Source: JACJXF01 sp964404825
GTDB taxonomy: Bacteria > Bacteroidota > Bacteroidia > Bacteroidales > GCA-2748055
NCBI GenBank assembly: GCA_964404825.1
Contig: CAYOLQ010000108.1
Span: 1 to 11,709, forward strand
Direction of reading: 5' to 3'
DNA length: 11,709 nucleotides
Notes under the pieces: generated by a model
What the model was told of the DNA's origin: nothing
What the model saw: only the letters and a program-made list of their open reading frames with translations
Databases searched by the model: none
In this document: in pieces, positions 1 to 7,083 of the stretch
Position numbering within the stretch: position 1 is the first letter of the stretch
How the letters are laid out: every line of letters starts with the position of its first letter
Translations under genes and position numbers: made by a program

Positions 1-173
1 CCGTTGCCCCCAAAAGTAAGGCTGGTTCTTTTAAAGCTTTTCTTTTTTAAAGAATCTATCTGATTTATATCCTGTGCCTTTGATATACTGAATCCAAATA
101 CCAGAAAAAATAAAATCAAGAAATAACCGACCAAGGTTTTCTTACGGGCTAAATATGAAATATATTTTTTCAT
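1..173 (-). CDS. N-terminus of an exported protein, 3' part outside window
   Basis: An open frame starts with ATG at 173 and runs 57 codons without a stop to the window edge. The first 33 residues look like a signal peptide: a basic start (MKKY, then RKK at 10-12), a hydrophobic core at about 14-30 (LVGYFLILFFLVFGFSI), and a likely signal peptidase I site after SKA, leaving a mature protein that begins QD. Mature proteins starting with Q or AQ are common in Bacteroidota. The visible mature part (DINQIDSLKKKSFKR, then a TFGGN motif) is too short to name a family. It follows fmt on the same strand after 244 nt, so it probably has its own promoter. The signal peptide is well supported; the function is unknown. 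Confidence 0.6.
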   Translation of the reverse strand, partial: MKKYISYLARKKTLVGYFLILFFLVFGFSISKAQDINQIDSLKKKSFKRTSLTFGGN

Positions 174-209
174 TTTTCGGAATTGATACCAGATTAGGAT
201 CATATACCA

Positions 210-217
210 CAAAAATA
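210..217 (-). promoter_or_regulatory. Candidate Bacteroidota-type -7 box for the exported-protein gene
   Basis: On the minus strand this reads TATTTTTG, an exact match to the Bacteroidota -7 consensus TAnnTTTG, about 36 nt before the ATG at 173. A TTTA lies 19 nt upstream where the -33 TTTG would be expected, so the -33 match is imperfect. In AT-rich DNA such an octamer can occur by chance. Confidence 0.3.
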
Positions 218-376
218 AGTATTCCACACAGGCAGATAAAGTAAAAGAGGTTGAGAGCGCAGATTCCGGAGATGAGTGGCGGTTTTCATTGATTGGATAC
301 GCATAGAAGCACATTCAAACGGTCATTACCATTGAACTAAATTCTATTTACCACAAGGTGCTCTAAGAAAATATAA

Positions 377-393
377 ATTTCACAAAGTGAAGT
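377..393 (-). terminator. Weak hairpin downstream of fmt
   Basis: TTCAC-TTT-GTGAA on the minus strand (379-391), extendable by a G-T and an A-T pair, begins about 25 nt past the fmt stop. It is followed by the AT-rich stretch ATTTATATTTTCTT. The stem is short and lacks a GC core, so it is at best a weak terminator for the upstream operon. Confidence 0.22.
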
Positions 394-417
394 ATTAGAA
401 AAATATATACAGAAAAA

Positions 418-1486
418 TCAAACAAACCAGTAATTCCCGATATCCTTAAACCCGTTCAGAAATCCCGGTGCGTCCACACGGTTTTTACCTGCTCTCTGCA
501 GTGAAAGGATGGAGAGGTATCCGTTCTTTACCGTCACATACAGCGATTTTTTATCTGGCAGGTGAATGCTTCCGTGGGGAAGGCTGTGGGAGGCGGCAAC
601 AAATACCCCATTGAATATTTTAATCATCTCCGGTTCCCTGTCACTTCCTGTCAGAAGAGTAAAGGCAGTGGGTTCCGGACTTAATCCCCGTATAAAATTC
701 TGAATGCTCTTACCATCTGCATTCCAGTTGATTCTGCAGTCTTCTTTGAAAATTTTCGGGGCGGGATGGAGAATCTCGCCTTCGCCTATCAGTGAATCCT
801 GCGGGATATCTTTCCAATCCCCTGAAACGATTGCCCGTGCAGTTTTTACCACCAGGGAAGCGCCGGTTTGCATGAGCTTATCGTGTAAATCGCCGGCAGT
901 ATAGGTTTCCGGGATTTCAACTTTTTCCTGAAACAGAATTTTACCGGTATCGATTTTATCGTCGATGAAAAAAGTGCTTACACCGGTTTCTTTTTCCCCG
1001 TTAATAATAACATGATTGATGGGTGCCGCGCCTCTGTATTGCGGAAGGAGTGAGGCATGCAGGTTGAAGGTGCCAAGGGAGGGGAGACTCCAGACAATTT
1101 CCGGAAGCATTCTGAATGCCACCACAACCTGCAAATCAGGCTGCAGGGATCGAAGTTCGCTGATAAATACGGGATCTTTTAACTTTTCAGGCTGGAGTAC
1201 TTTAATGCCGTGCGTTTCGGCGAATACCTTAACTGCAGAAGACTGCATTTTCTTACCTCTTCCGGCAGGTTTGTCGGGAGCTGTTATTGCTGCAACAATG
1301 TTAAATCCGTCATCGATCAGGCCGGCGGGATCGGCGTCGTCCGGCAACACAAAGACCGGACGGAACGTCTCAACGCAGGACGTATCCAACTCGGCATCCG
1401 GNNNNNNNNNNGATCAATGCTTTCAGGGGAGCTACGGAAAACTCCGGAGTACCCATGTACACGATCCTGTTTTTTCGATTCAGCAT
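418..1486 (-). CDS. fmt: Methionyl-tRNA formyltransferase, interrupted by an assembly gap
   Basis: Fmt transfers a formyl group from 10-formyl-THF to Met-tRNAfMet for translation initiation. The start is the ATG at 1486 (MLNRKNRIVYMGTPEF), which supplies the first Rossmann strand and the MGTPEF motif. The frame is then broken by inserted sequence and Ns (1315-1411). Removing 97 nt gives a 323-residue protein, normal for Fmt. Motifs in that protein are APDKPAGRGKK at 37-47, FNLHASLLPQYRGAAPI with N109 and H111, and KIDTG with D147; N, H and D are the known catalytic triad. A C-terminal OB-like domain follows from about 205. The gene begins 23 nt after ribBA, with AAGGA directly before the ATG. 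A gene caller would probably report a false TTG start at 1389, inside the foreign segment. Family assignment is very secure. Confidence 0.95.
1315..1411. other. GATC-bounded foreign segment with 10-N gap inside fmt
   Basis: Bases 1402-1411 are N, a usual placeholder for an unknown gap. The 83 known bases at 1319-1401 contain 54 G or C (65%), against 28/58 (48%) just left and 25/49 (51%) just right. A GATC lies at 1315-1318 and another immediately after the Ns at 1412-1415. Joining these two sites restores PLKALI-DDGFN in the Fmt frame. The segment therefore looks like a restriction-fragment chimera (a Sau3AI, MboI or DpnII type site) or a scaffolding error. In the Fmt-side frame it encodes DAELDTSCVETFRPVF and more, which has no place in Fmt. 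Confidence 0.8.
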
Positions 1487-1509
1487 TCCTTGTTTTTTGT
1501 ATCACTGCT

Positions 1510-2748
1510 TCACTTCTTACTCCCGGTATCATACCGCGCAATATTCAAAAAATGACCCATTTTATCCCGCTTTGTTTCCAGATAAAACTTATTGTGTTCG
1601 TTGGGTTCGATAATTAAAGGAATGTTTTCAACGATGTCGATGCCATAACCCTGAATTCCTGCACGTTTAATGGGATTGTTGCTGATTAGCCTTATTTTTC
1701 CCAAACCTATTGCGTGCATCATGCTGGCGCCCACTCCATAATCTCTTTCGTCTTCATTAAATCCGAGCTGGAGGTTCGCATCAACAGTGTCGATACCGTT
1801 TTCCTGCAGTTTATATGCTTTGATTTTATTGAATAGTCCGATTCCGCGACCTTCCTGATTGAGGTAAATGATAACCCCTTTTCCGAGTTCGTCGATCATT
1901 TTCATTGCCTTGTGTAACTGCGAACCGCAATCGCATCTGCTGGAGCCGAAAATATCTCCGGTAACACATGAGGAATGCACCCTTACAACAACAGGTTCAT
2001 CCTTATCCCAGTTGCCTTTAATAAGTGCCACGTGTTCCAGTCCATTGGATTTCTGGATAAAAGGAATAAGTCTGAAGTGACCGAAATCGGTAGGTAAATC
2101 GACCTCAGTACCTTTTATGATGATGCTCTGAAATTTAAGGCGATAGGCAATAAGATCCTTTATAGTTACAATTTTGAGATTGTATTTTCTGGATATTTCC
2201 ATGAGTTGCGGAAGCCGGGCCATTGATCCGTCATCGTTCATAATTTCCACGAGAACACCACCCGGGTTTAGGCCTGCAAGAAGTGTGAGATCCACTGCGG
2301 CTTCTGTGTGGCCTGATCTTCTCAGAACTCCGTTTCGTTTGGCTTTCAGAGGGAAAATATGACCGGGACGGGCCAGATCATCGGGTTTGGTATTTGAGTC
2401 TACCAAAGCTTTTACGGTAAGGGCGCGATCACTGGCAGAAATACCCGTGGTGCAGCCGTGACCCTGGAGGTCGACCGACACAGTAAAAGCCGTGTAATTG
2501 ATACTTGTATTTCGTCCAACCATCATTTCGAGTTCCAGTTCCTCGCATCGCTCCTCGGTAATGGCAGCGCAAATTAATCCGCGACCCTCCTTGGCCATGA
2601 AATTAATGGTTTCAGCAGTGACCAGTTCGGCAGCAGCAACGAAGTCACCTTCATTTTCGCGGTCCTCGTCATCGACAACAATCACGATTCTCCCTTTTTT
2701 GATCTCTTCTATTGCTTCTTCGATACTGTTTAATTTTATATCTTCCAC
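1510..2748 (-). CDS. ribBA: Bifunctional DHBP synthase / GTP cyclohydrolase II
   Basis: This 412-residue fusion supplies both precursors of riboflavin. The RibB half (about 1-205) converts ribulose 5-phosphate to 3,4-dihydroxy-2-butanone 4-phosphate and formate; the RibA half (about 206-400) opens the imidazole ring of GTP. RibB shows the acidic loop DDEDRENEGD at 26-35, RPGHIFPL at 127-134 and SGHTEA at 145-150. RibA shows the zinc cysteines C261, C272 and C274 (SSCVTGD, RCDCG), NQEGRGIGL at 297-305 and a DANLQLGF motif. All expected motifs are present, so both activities are likely intact. The chosen start is GTG at 2748: an AAGGAG lies 8 nt upstream, and the domain begins right there (VEDIKLNSIEEA). 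The longer frame back to 2826 would overlap the GT2 gene and add no known domain. The gene starts 4 nt after the GT2 stop. Confidence 0.96.
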   Translation of the reverse strand: MEDIKLNSIEEAIEEIKKGRIVIVVDDEDRENEGDFVAAAELVTAETINFMAKEGRGLICAAITEERCEELELEMMVGRNTSINYTAFTVSVDLQGHGCTTGISASDRALTVKALVDSNTKPDDLARPGHIFPLKAKRNGVLRRSGHTEAAVDLTLLAGLNPGGVLVEIMNDDGSMARLPQLMEISRKYNLKIVTIKDLIAYRLKFQSIIIKGTEVDLPTDFGHFRLIPFIQKSNGLEHVALIKGNWDKDEPVVVRVHSSCVTGDIFGSSRCDCGSQLHKAMKMIDELGKGVIIYLNQEGRGIGLFNKIKAYKLQENGIDTVDANLQLGFNEDERDYGVGASMMHAIGLGKIRLISNNPIKRAGIQGYGIDIVENIPLIIEPNEHNKFYLETKRDKMGHFLNIARYDTGSKK

Positions 2749-2752
2749 TTTG

Positions 2753-3916
2753 TTATCTCCTTGTAGGTTGCCAGATATTGGTTTTAGTGCCGGTGATAAA
2801 TTTGAAAAATCCCACCAGCAATGCAATATTCATTGCATAAAAATGTGTTACGAAACGCAAAAATACACTATGTACCTTAAATTTCCTTAATAAAAGATCA
2901 ATCAGGGGCAAAATGCCTGTTAAAATCTGTATGCTAAGCAGCAGGGAATAAAAATCCGATGACAGTGCCAGAATAATGTTCAGAATCAGAATCAGCAGTA
3001 TAAGGAATGGCCCAATCCACCGGATTACCTTATGCGAAGCAAAGACGAATGCAAGCGTAGAAAAGGGAGGCCAGAGGCATGATGCAAAATGTCTGAGATT
3101 CTGGAAATTTCCCGCTGATATTCTCACTTTCCTCCGGAATTCTGCAGAAAGTTCGTCGGGTACGTTCTCGAGGGAGTTAGCCTTCAGGTTCAGAATAGCT
3201 TTTCTGTTATTACGCAGAACGTTCATGGTAATAAAGAAATCGTCTACAGAATAACCGGGTGGCACAGCGATAAATGCTTCTTTTCGGATAGCATATATTG
3301 CGCCGTAAATACCCATTGTTTTGCCCCATATGATACCTTCCATGTATTTCATCATAATCTCCCGGCTCATAAATGCTTTTTCCTGAATAGAAATACCTTC
3401 GGGTGTGGAATTCTGGTTTCTAATATTTCCTCCCACTATATCGATTTCCGGATTTTTAAAATGCTTTACCAGTTCGGTAATGGTAGTGATTTCGAAAAAT
3501 ACCTTTGCATCCGTAAGAATGAGTATTTCACCTTTTGCTTTATCTTTAAGCTGGTTAACAACCGATGGTTTACCCTGACGTTCGGTAAATGGAAAGAAAC
3601 GAAAGTTCGTATAATTTTCAGTAAATACTTTGCAGATAGTGTTCGTGCCATCCGTGGAATTATCCGATCCCACCAGAACTTCAAATTTATCGGGGGGATA
3701 GAGGGTATAGTAAATACTCCTGATTTTTTCGGTGATTACCATTTCCTCATTATGCACCGACATGATAATTGAAACGAATGGCAGGCCGGAGACCTGATCA
3801 TGGCAAATGCTGTTCTCTTTCTTATTCCGCGAGAGTATCTTCAGCACCTGAGGGTACAAAAGGTAGGAATGAAAAATTAAGACAACTGAAAGCCAGAACA
3901 GGATTTCCACAATCAT
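2753..3916 (-). CDS. Membrane-anchored GT2 family glycosyltransferase
   Basis: A 387-residue inverting glycosyltransferase of the GT-A fold. An N-terminal membrane helix (about 2-22) precedes the catalytic domain. Motifs are SVHNEE at 53-58, SDNSTDGT at 84-91 (nucleotide-sugar binding), TDAKV at 135-139 in the DxD position, VDDFF at 224-228 in the catalytic acid region, and RRKVRISAGN at 261-270 in place of QxxRW. Hydrophobic segments follow at about 287-294, 299-320, 322-342 and 355-375. The layout resembles processive cellulose- or hyaluronan-synthase-like enzymes, which add sugars at the inner membrane. The second DxD aspartate is a lysine (DAK), so metal binding may differ. The start ATG overlaps the stop of the upstream GT4 gene (ATGA). 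The sugar donor and acceptor cannot be read from sequence; a role in cell-surface glycan is inferred. Confidence 0.88.
   Translation of the reverse strand: MIVEILFWLSVVLIFHSYLLYPQVLKILSRNKKENSICHDQVSGLPFVSIIMSVHNEEMVITEKIRSIYYTLYPPDKFEVLVGSDNSTDGTNTICKVFTENYTNFRFFPFTERQGKPSVVNQLKDKAKGEILILTDAKVFFEITTITELVKHFKNPEIDIVGGNIRNQNSTPEGISIQEKAFMSREIMMKYMEGIIWGKTMGIYGAIYAIRKEAFIAVPPGYSVDDFFITMNVLRNNRKAILNLKANSLENVPDELSAEFRRKVRISAGNFQNLRHFASCLWPPFSTLAFVFASHKVIRWIGPFLILLILILNIILALSSDFYSLLLSIQILTGILPLIDLLLRKFKVHSVFLRFVTHFYAMNIALLVGFFKFITGTKTNIWQPTRR
2757..2762 (-). promoter_or_regulatory. Shine-Dalgarno site setting the GTG start of ribBA
   Basis: AAGGAG on the minus strand, 8 nt before the GTG at 2748. 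It lies within the last codons of the upstream GT2 gene (ACA AGG AGA TAA). Ribosomes finishing GT2 would be placed to reinitiate, so translational coupling is likely. Such a full match is notable because most Bacteroidota genes use weak or no Shine-Dalgarno sites. Confidence 0.65.
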
Positions 3917-5112
3917 TTCAGGTTATTTCTATAGAATTCACTAAGAGTTTTGCTGAATGCTAAGTTATTAAAACTTTCCATTACGAAGACCCTGCCGCTT
4001 GCGGCAATTTTGTCGTATTTTTTTCTGTTACCGGAATATTCCTTTATAAATGTTGCAAATGTAGATGGATCATCAGCCAGCATGATATTCTCTCCATGTG
4101 TATACGAAATACCTTCTGAGCCTAATCTTGTGGAGATAACGGCTTTTCCCATCATCATGGCTTCGAGGATCTTTATTCTGATCCCGCTACCCGAAAAAAC
4201 AGGAGAAACCATGATAGCATATTTATTCATGAAATCGTATGCGTTATCAATCTCTCCATGGAAATCTATTCCGTTCGAAAGAAGTTTTTTCTCCAGCCAG
4301 GCCGGAGCGTTTCTTCCGCCGACGTGAAAACGAATTTTCTTGTCTTTCTGAACTTCGGGCCACACATTGTCTACAAACCATTCGAGTCCTTCCTGATTGG
4401 GCATCCAGTCGAGCGAACCTATGAAAAACAAAGAAGGGTATTCCGGGTCCAGAGGCAGAGGATAATTCTCTGCATCAACACCTGCGGGTATTACAACAGA
4501 ACGCAGGCTGGGATTAAGTTTCAGAAGAAGTTTCTGATCCCTTTCAGAAATAGGGACCAACAAATCAACAGATGCAAGTATGCGTGTCTCGTGGTTTTTT
4601 ATACGCTTAGCCAATACTTTAAGGTAACGGCTGCGGAACGGATTGGTATCATTGGCTGATTTCCGGGCCCAGATTTCGTACTCTACATTATGCGCTCGGA
4701 GCGCAATGCGTGCATTACTGAGTTTTTTGATAACAGGAATATAATATCCCATGTAAGGTCCTTCGAGCTGAACTATATCGAATTGTTCATTGGTAAGGAG
4801 CCGTTTGAGTCCGGCTTCAAAATGCGCAGAGATAAAGCGGATCCCATTGAACGGTTCGCCCGAAAAAATCAGATTGTAAAGTGCCTTATGCAGTTTTATA
4901 TCGGTATTATGGAATACGGTAATAATTCTCATGTTAGAGGTAAGCCGGTCGGGCAAATCTCCATCGGGCACAAAATGCTTATTGGTATTCAGGCAAAGCA
5001 AAGTAATATCGTGGCCATTACCGGCAAGCCCGTTGGCCAGACCCAGAGTAGCAATAGATCCGCCGTCTTTGGGCGGAAATGGGACTTTTGAACTAAGAAT
5101 CAGAATTTTCAT
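3913..5112 (-). CDS. GT4-like (group 1) glycosyltransferase
   Basis: A 399-residue GT-B fold enzyme of the kind that uses nucleotide sugars to build surface polysaccharides. The N-terminal Rossmann domain starts MKILILSSKVPFPPKDGGS, with the glycine loop typical of group 1 enzymes. RAHNVEYEIW lies at 139-148, and PAGVDAENY at 209-217 marks the interdomain region. The C-terminal domain has FIGSLDWMPNQEG at 230-242 and the donor site SGSGIRIKILEAMMMGKAVI at 307-326, whose conserved glutamate is E317; the first glutamate of the classical EX7E motif is replaced (S309), as happens in this subgroup. There is no signal peptide or membrane helix, so it acts in the cytoplasm or at the inner membrane face. 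It starts 9 nt after the permease stop and overlaps the GT2 start by ATGA, so the two transferases probably act on the same glycan (inference). Confidence 0.9.
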   Translation of the reverse strand: MKILILSSKVPFPPKDGGSIATLGLANGLAGNGHDITLLCLNTNKHFVPDGDLPDRLTSNMRIITVFHNTDIKLHKALYNLIFSGEPFNGIRFISAHFEAGLKRLLTNEQFDIVQLEGPYMGYYIPVIKKLSNARIALRAHNVEYEIWARKSANDTNPFRSRYLKVLAKRIKNHETRILASVDLLVPISERDQKLLLKLNPSLRSVVIPAGVDAENYPLPLDPEYPSLFFIGSLDWMPNQEGLEWFVDNVWPEVQKDKKIRFHVGGRNAPAWLEKKLLSNGIDFHGEIDNAYDFMNKYAIMVSPVFSGSGIRIKILEAMMMGKAVISTRLGSEGISYTHGENIMLADDPSTFATFIKEYSGNRKKYDKIAASGRVFVMESFNNLAFSKTLSEFYRNNLK

Positions 5113-5121
5113 GATGCAAAA

Positions 5122-6594
5122 TTACACTGAAGGTTGTTTTATTTTAAACAATTTTTTGAAAAAGAGCACATAGGTCTCCGTATTCATAATAATGCTGTCT
5201 TTCGAGGCTTTGTAAGTCAGGAAAGCCCCTAAGGGGATAAGGATAAAGGTGGATATCCACATACCGTAAAATGGGGATAAAACACTTTCCCTCGCGAACT
5301 TTTCGCCGGTGAGTGAGATGATGTAATAAATGATAAAAAAGAAAACCGAGATTACAACAGGTAATCCGAGTCCGCCTTTTCTGATAATGGCTCCCAGCGG
5401 CGCCCCGATGAAGAAAAACAGCAAGCAGGCCAGTGAAAGTGTGTACTTCCGGTGAGTTTCGATCTGATATTTCCTGAGTCTTCTTACCTTGTTGTCCTGG
5501 GTAATATATGAGTTGTTCAGGTAATTGGTTGTATTCCGGGCAGCCCCTATAGCCTGATTAATAGTTCGGATCTGATCTTCCCTTTTCTGGGAATAGAAAA
5601 CCGAGTCGGCGTTAAACCTTACAACTTTTTTTTCATGTATCACAGTGTCCTTATCATCTCCCTTGTAGAGAAAGCTCTTGTTTTTGTAATAGCTTGACGA
5701 ACGAAGAGTTGATTTAAGATCCTTCTGGTTGTAGAGTATCTCGTCGATTAAGGAATCCGTAACATGTTTCAGCTGGGTGAGGTTCATCATCTGATAGGAT
5801 GACTTAAACAGGTTTTCGTCGGTACGTTGTAACCCGAAATCAACAAGTTCTACAAGCATTTCCTGCATTTGAAATTTATCACGACGTGCAGGGAAGGTTT
5901 TTTTTCTTTTATCACGTCCCTTTTTCTGCATTTCGGTATAGGTAAAGCCACTGTAAAGCGTAAATACCAGGTGTCTTTCGTCACTTGTCATACGGATATA
6001 ACCTGAATCAGCCACGGTAACAATAATATTCCCGAGATGGTCAGAATGATCGTAAATCTGGATCCCTTTCAGAAGACTAGTTCGTGAATCTTTTCCTTCA
6101 ACACGAATGCTATACCCTTCGATTGTGTTGTCAAATAATCCCGGTTTGATTTGTAATTCGGGATTTTGTTTCTGGATATCATAAAGCAATGACCTCATTT
6201 TGAGGTTTGTGTATGGTAACATGTTATTATTGAACAGAAATGCGCCGAAGGTAATAAGGATCACCATAAAAATTACCGGTGTCATGATTCGCTGCAGACT
6301 AATCCCTGCCGATTTGAAGGCCAGAAGTTCGTTGTGTTCACCAAGATTCCCGAAGGTCATAATTGAAGCGAGAAGCACGGCAAGTGGAAGCGCCATAGGA
6401 ACCAGGCTGGCAGAGGTATACATTAGCAGCTCGGCTATAACAGTTGTTTCCAGACCTTTTCCGACAAGATCGTCGATATACTTCCAGAGAAATTGCATCA
6501 GGAGAACGAATACAACTATAATGAAAGTAAGGACGAAGGGTCCGAGAAAGGATTGCAGAATAAGCTTATGCAGTTTTTTTAACCGGAAAAACAT
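5122..6594 (-). CDS. LptF/LptG (YjgP/YjgQ) family LPS-export permease
   Basis: A 490-residue inner-membrane protein. LptF and LptG form the transmembrane part of the LptB2FGC transporter that extracts lipopolysaccharide towards the periplasmic bridge. Three helices lie near the N-terminus (about 16-37, 60-82, 104-122), with family-like sequence LVPMALPLAVLLASIMTFG at 64-82 and the coupling-helix region GEHNELLAFKSAGIS at 85-99. Three more lie near the C-terminus (about 384-404, 410-428, 445-462), including FFFIGAPLGAIIRKGG. Between them is a large soluble domain of about 260 residues, expected to be periplasmic with a beta-jellyroll core near 145-225. The segment 225-370 is charged and adds length over the roughly 360-residue enterobacterial proteins, as I recall for other Bacteroidota. 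F versus G cannot be decided. AAAAGGA lies just upstream of the ATG. It heads the tight gene run to fmt. Confidence 0.9.
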   Translation of the reverse strand: MFFRLKKLHKLILQSFLGPFVLTFIIVVFVLLMQFLWKYIDDLVGKGLETTVIAELLMYTSASLVPMALPLAVLLASIMTFGNLGEHNELLAFKSAGISLQRIMTPVIFMVILITFGAFLFNNNMLPYTNLKMRSLLYDIQKQNPELQIKPGLFDNTIEGYSIRVEGKDSRTSLLKGIQIYDHSDHLGNIIVTVADSGYIRMTSDERHLVFTLYSGFTYTEMQKKGRDKRKKTFPARRDKFQMQEMLVELVDFGLQRTDENLFKSSYQMMNLTQLKHVTDSLIDEILYNQKDLKSTLRSSSYYKNKSFLYKGDDKDTVIHEKKVVRFNADSVFYSQKREDQIRTINQAIGAARNTTNYLNNSYITQDNKVRRLRKYQIETHRKYTLSLACLLFFFIGAPLGAIIRKGGLGLPVVISVFFFIIYYIISLTGEKFARESVLSPFYGMWISTFILIPLGAFLTYKASKDSIIMNTETYVLFFKKLFKIKQPSV

Positions 6595-6651
6595 AGAGAT
6601 CCTTTTACTAAGAAACGGCGTCTAAGTTAAAGTATTTTTCCGGATTTGGAA

Positions 6652-7029
6652 TTAAAGACCAAGTACATGTTTCAGTTCGGCTATTTGCGAGTCCCACAGG
6701 TCGATTGCATCAATCTTTTCGTTTTCTTCCGCGAAATCGGTTATAGCGAGATAAGCGTCTCCTGTGAGATCGTCGTGGTCGAGACGAAATTCGAAATATG
6801 ATTTTGGATCCTCATCATTGAGCCAGTGAAACCGGATGGATTTATTCTCCTTTACCTGAAGAACTTCGGCCTGCTGTTGCGAGCCTTCCCAGTAAAAAGT
6901 AAACGTATTGCCATTGACATCAACATTGTCTGCAAACCATTCCGAAAGCCCGCTTGGGGTGCTTAATCTACTGAACAATACTAAAGGAGAGGTGTTCAGG
7001 GAATACTCCATTTCAAATTTTTTCTTCAT
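6652..7029 (-). CDS. START-like-fold small protein (AHSA1/SRPBCC type)
   Basis: A 125-residue protein starting MKKKFEMEYSLNTSPLVLFSRLSTPSGLSEWFAD. This is the usual opening of START-like/SRPBCC proteins in Bacteroidota: a first strand, a short helix pair, then SGLSEWFAD. Alternating strands follow (TFTFYWEGSQQQAEVL, SIRFHWLND, YFEFRLDHD, AYLAITDFA), and a C-terminal helix from about 105 (DAIDLWDSQIAELKHVL) closes the fold. Such folds enclose a hydrophobic cavity that can bind lipids or other small ligands, but no ligand is known to me for this one. There is no signal peptide, so it is cytoplasmic. It lies 54 nt after the lipoprotein gene and 57 nt before the permease gene, so co-transcription is plausible. 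Length is normal and complete. Confidence 0.8.
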   Translation of the reverse strand: MKKKFEMEYSLNTSPLVLFSRLSTPSGLSEWFADNVDVNGNTFTFYWEGSQQQAEVLQVKENKSIRFHWLNDEDPKSYFEFRLDHDDLTGDAYLAITDFAEENEKIDAIDLWDSQIAELKHVLGL

Positions 7030-7083
7030 TCAGGTTCTTTCAGGTAAAATAGGTATATGGCAAGATAAGAAAAAACATTAAAA

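Noticed and set aside
418..1389. Fmt starting at a TTG codon at 1389
   Set aside because: Its first 25 residues come from the foreign GATC-bounded segment. The real start with the MGTPEF motif lies beyond the gap at 1486.
1319..1411. Intein or genuine insertion in fmt
   Set aside because: It is far too short for an intein, contains Ns, has different GC content, and removing it exactly between two GATC sites restores the gene.
1016..1617. Plus-strand open frames running across the N gap
   Set aside because: They are antisense to fmt, cross an unknown gap, and have low-complexity or unrecognisable translations.
2749..2826. Longer ribBA start beginning MHCWWDF
   Set aside because: It overlaps the GT2 gene, has no domain match in the extra residues, and a GTG with an ideal AAGGAG exists at 2748.
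2498..2890. Plus-strand frame of 130 codons antisense to ribBA
   Set aside because: Its serine-rich translation is what an antisense frame of a D/E-rich gene yields, and ribBA itself is clear.
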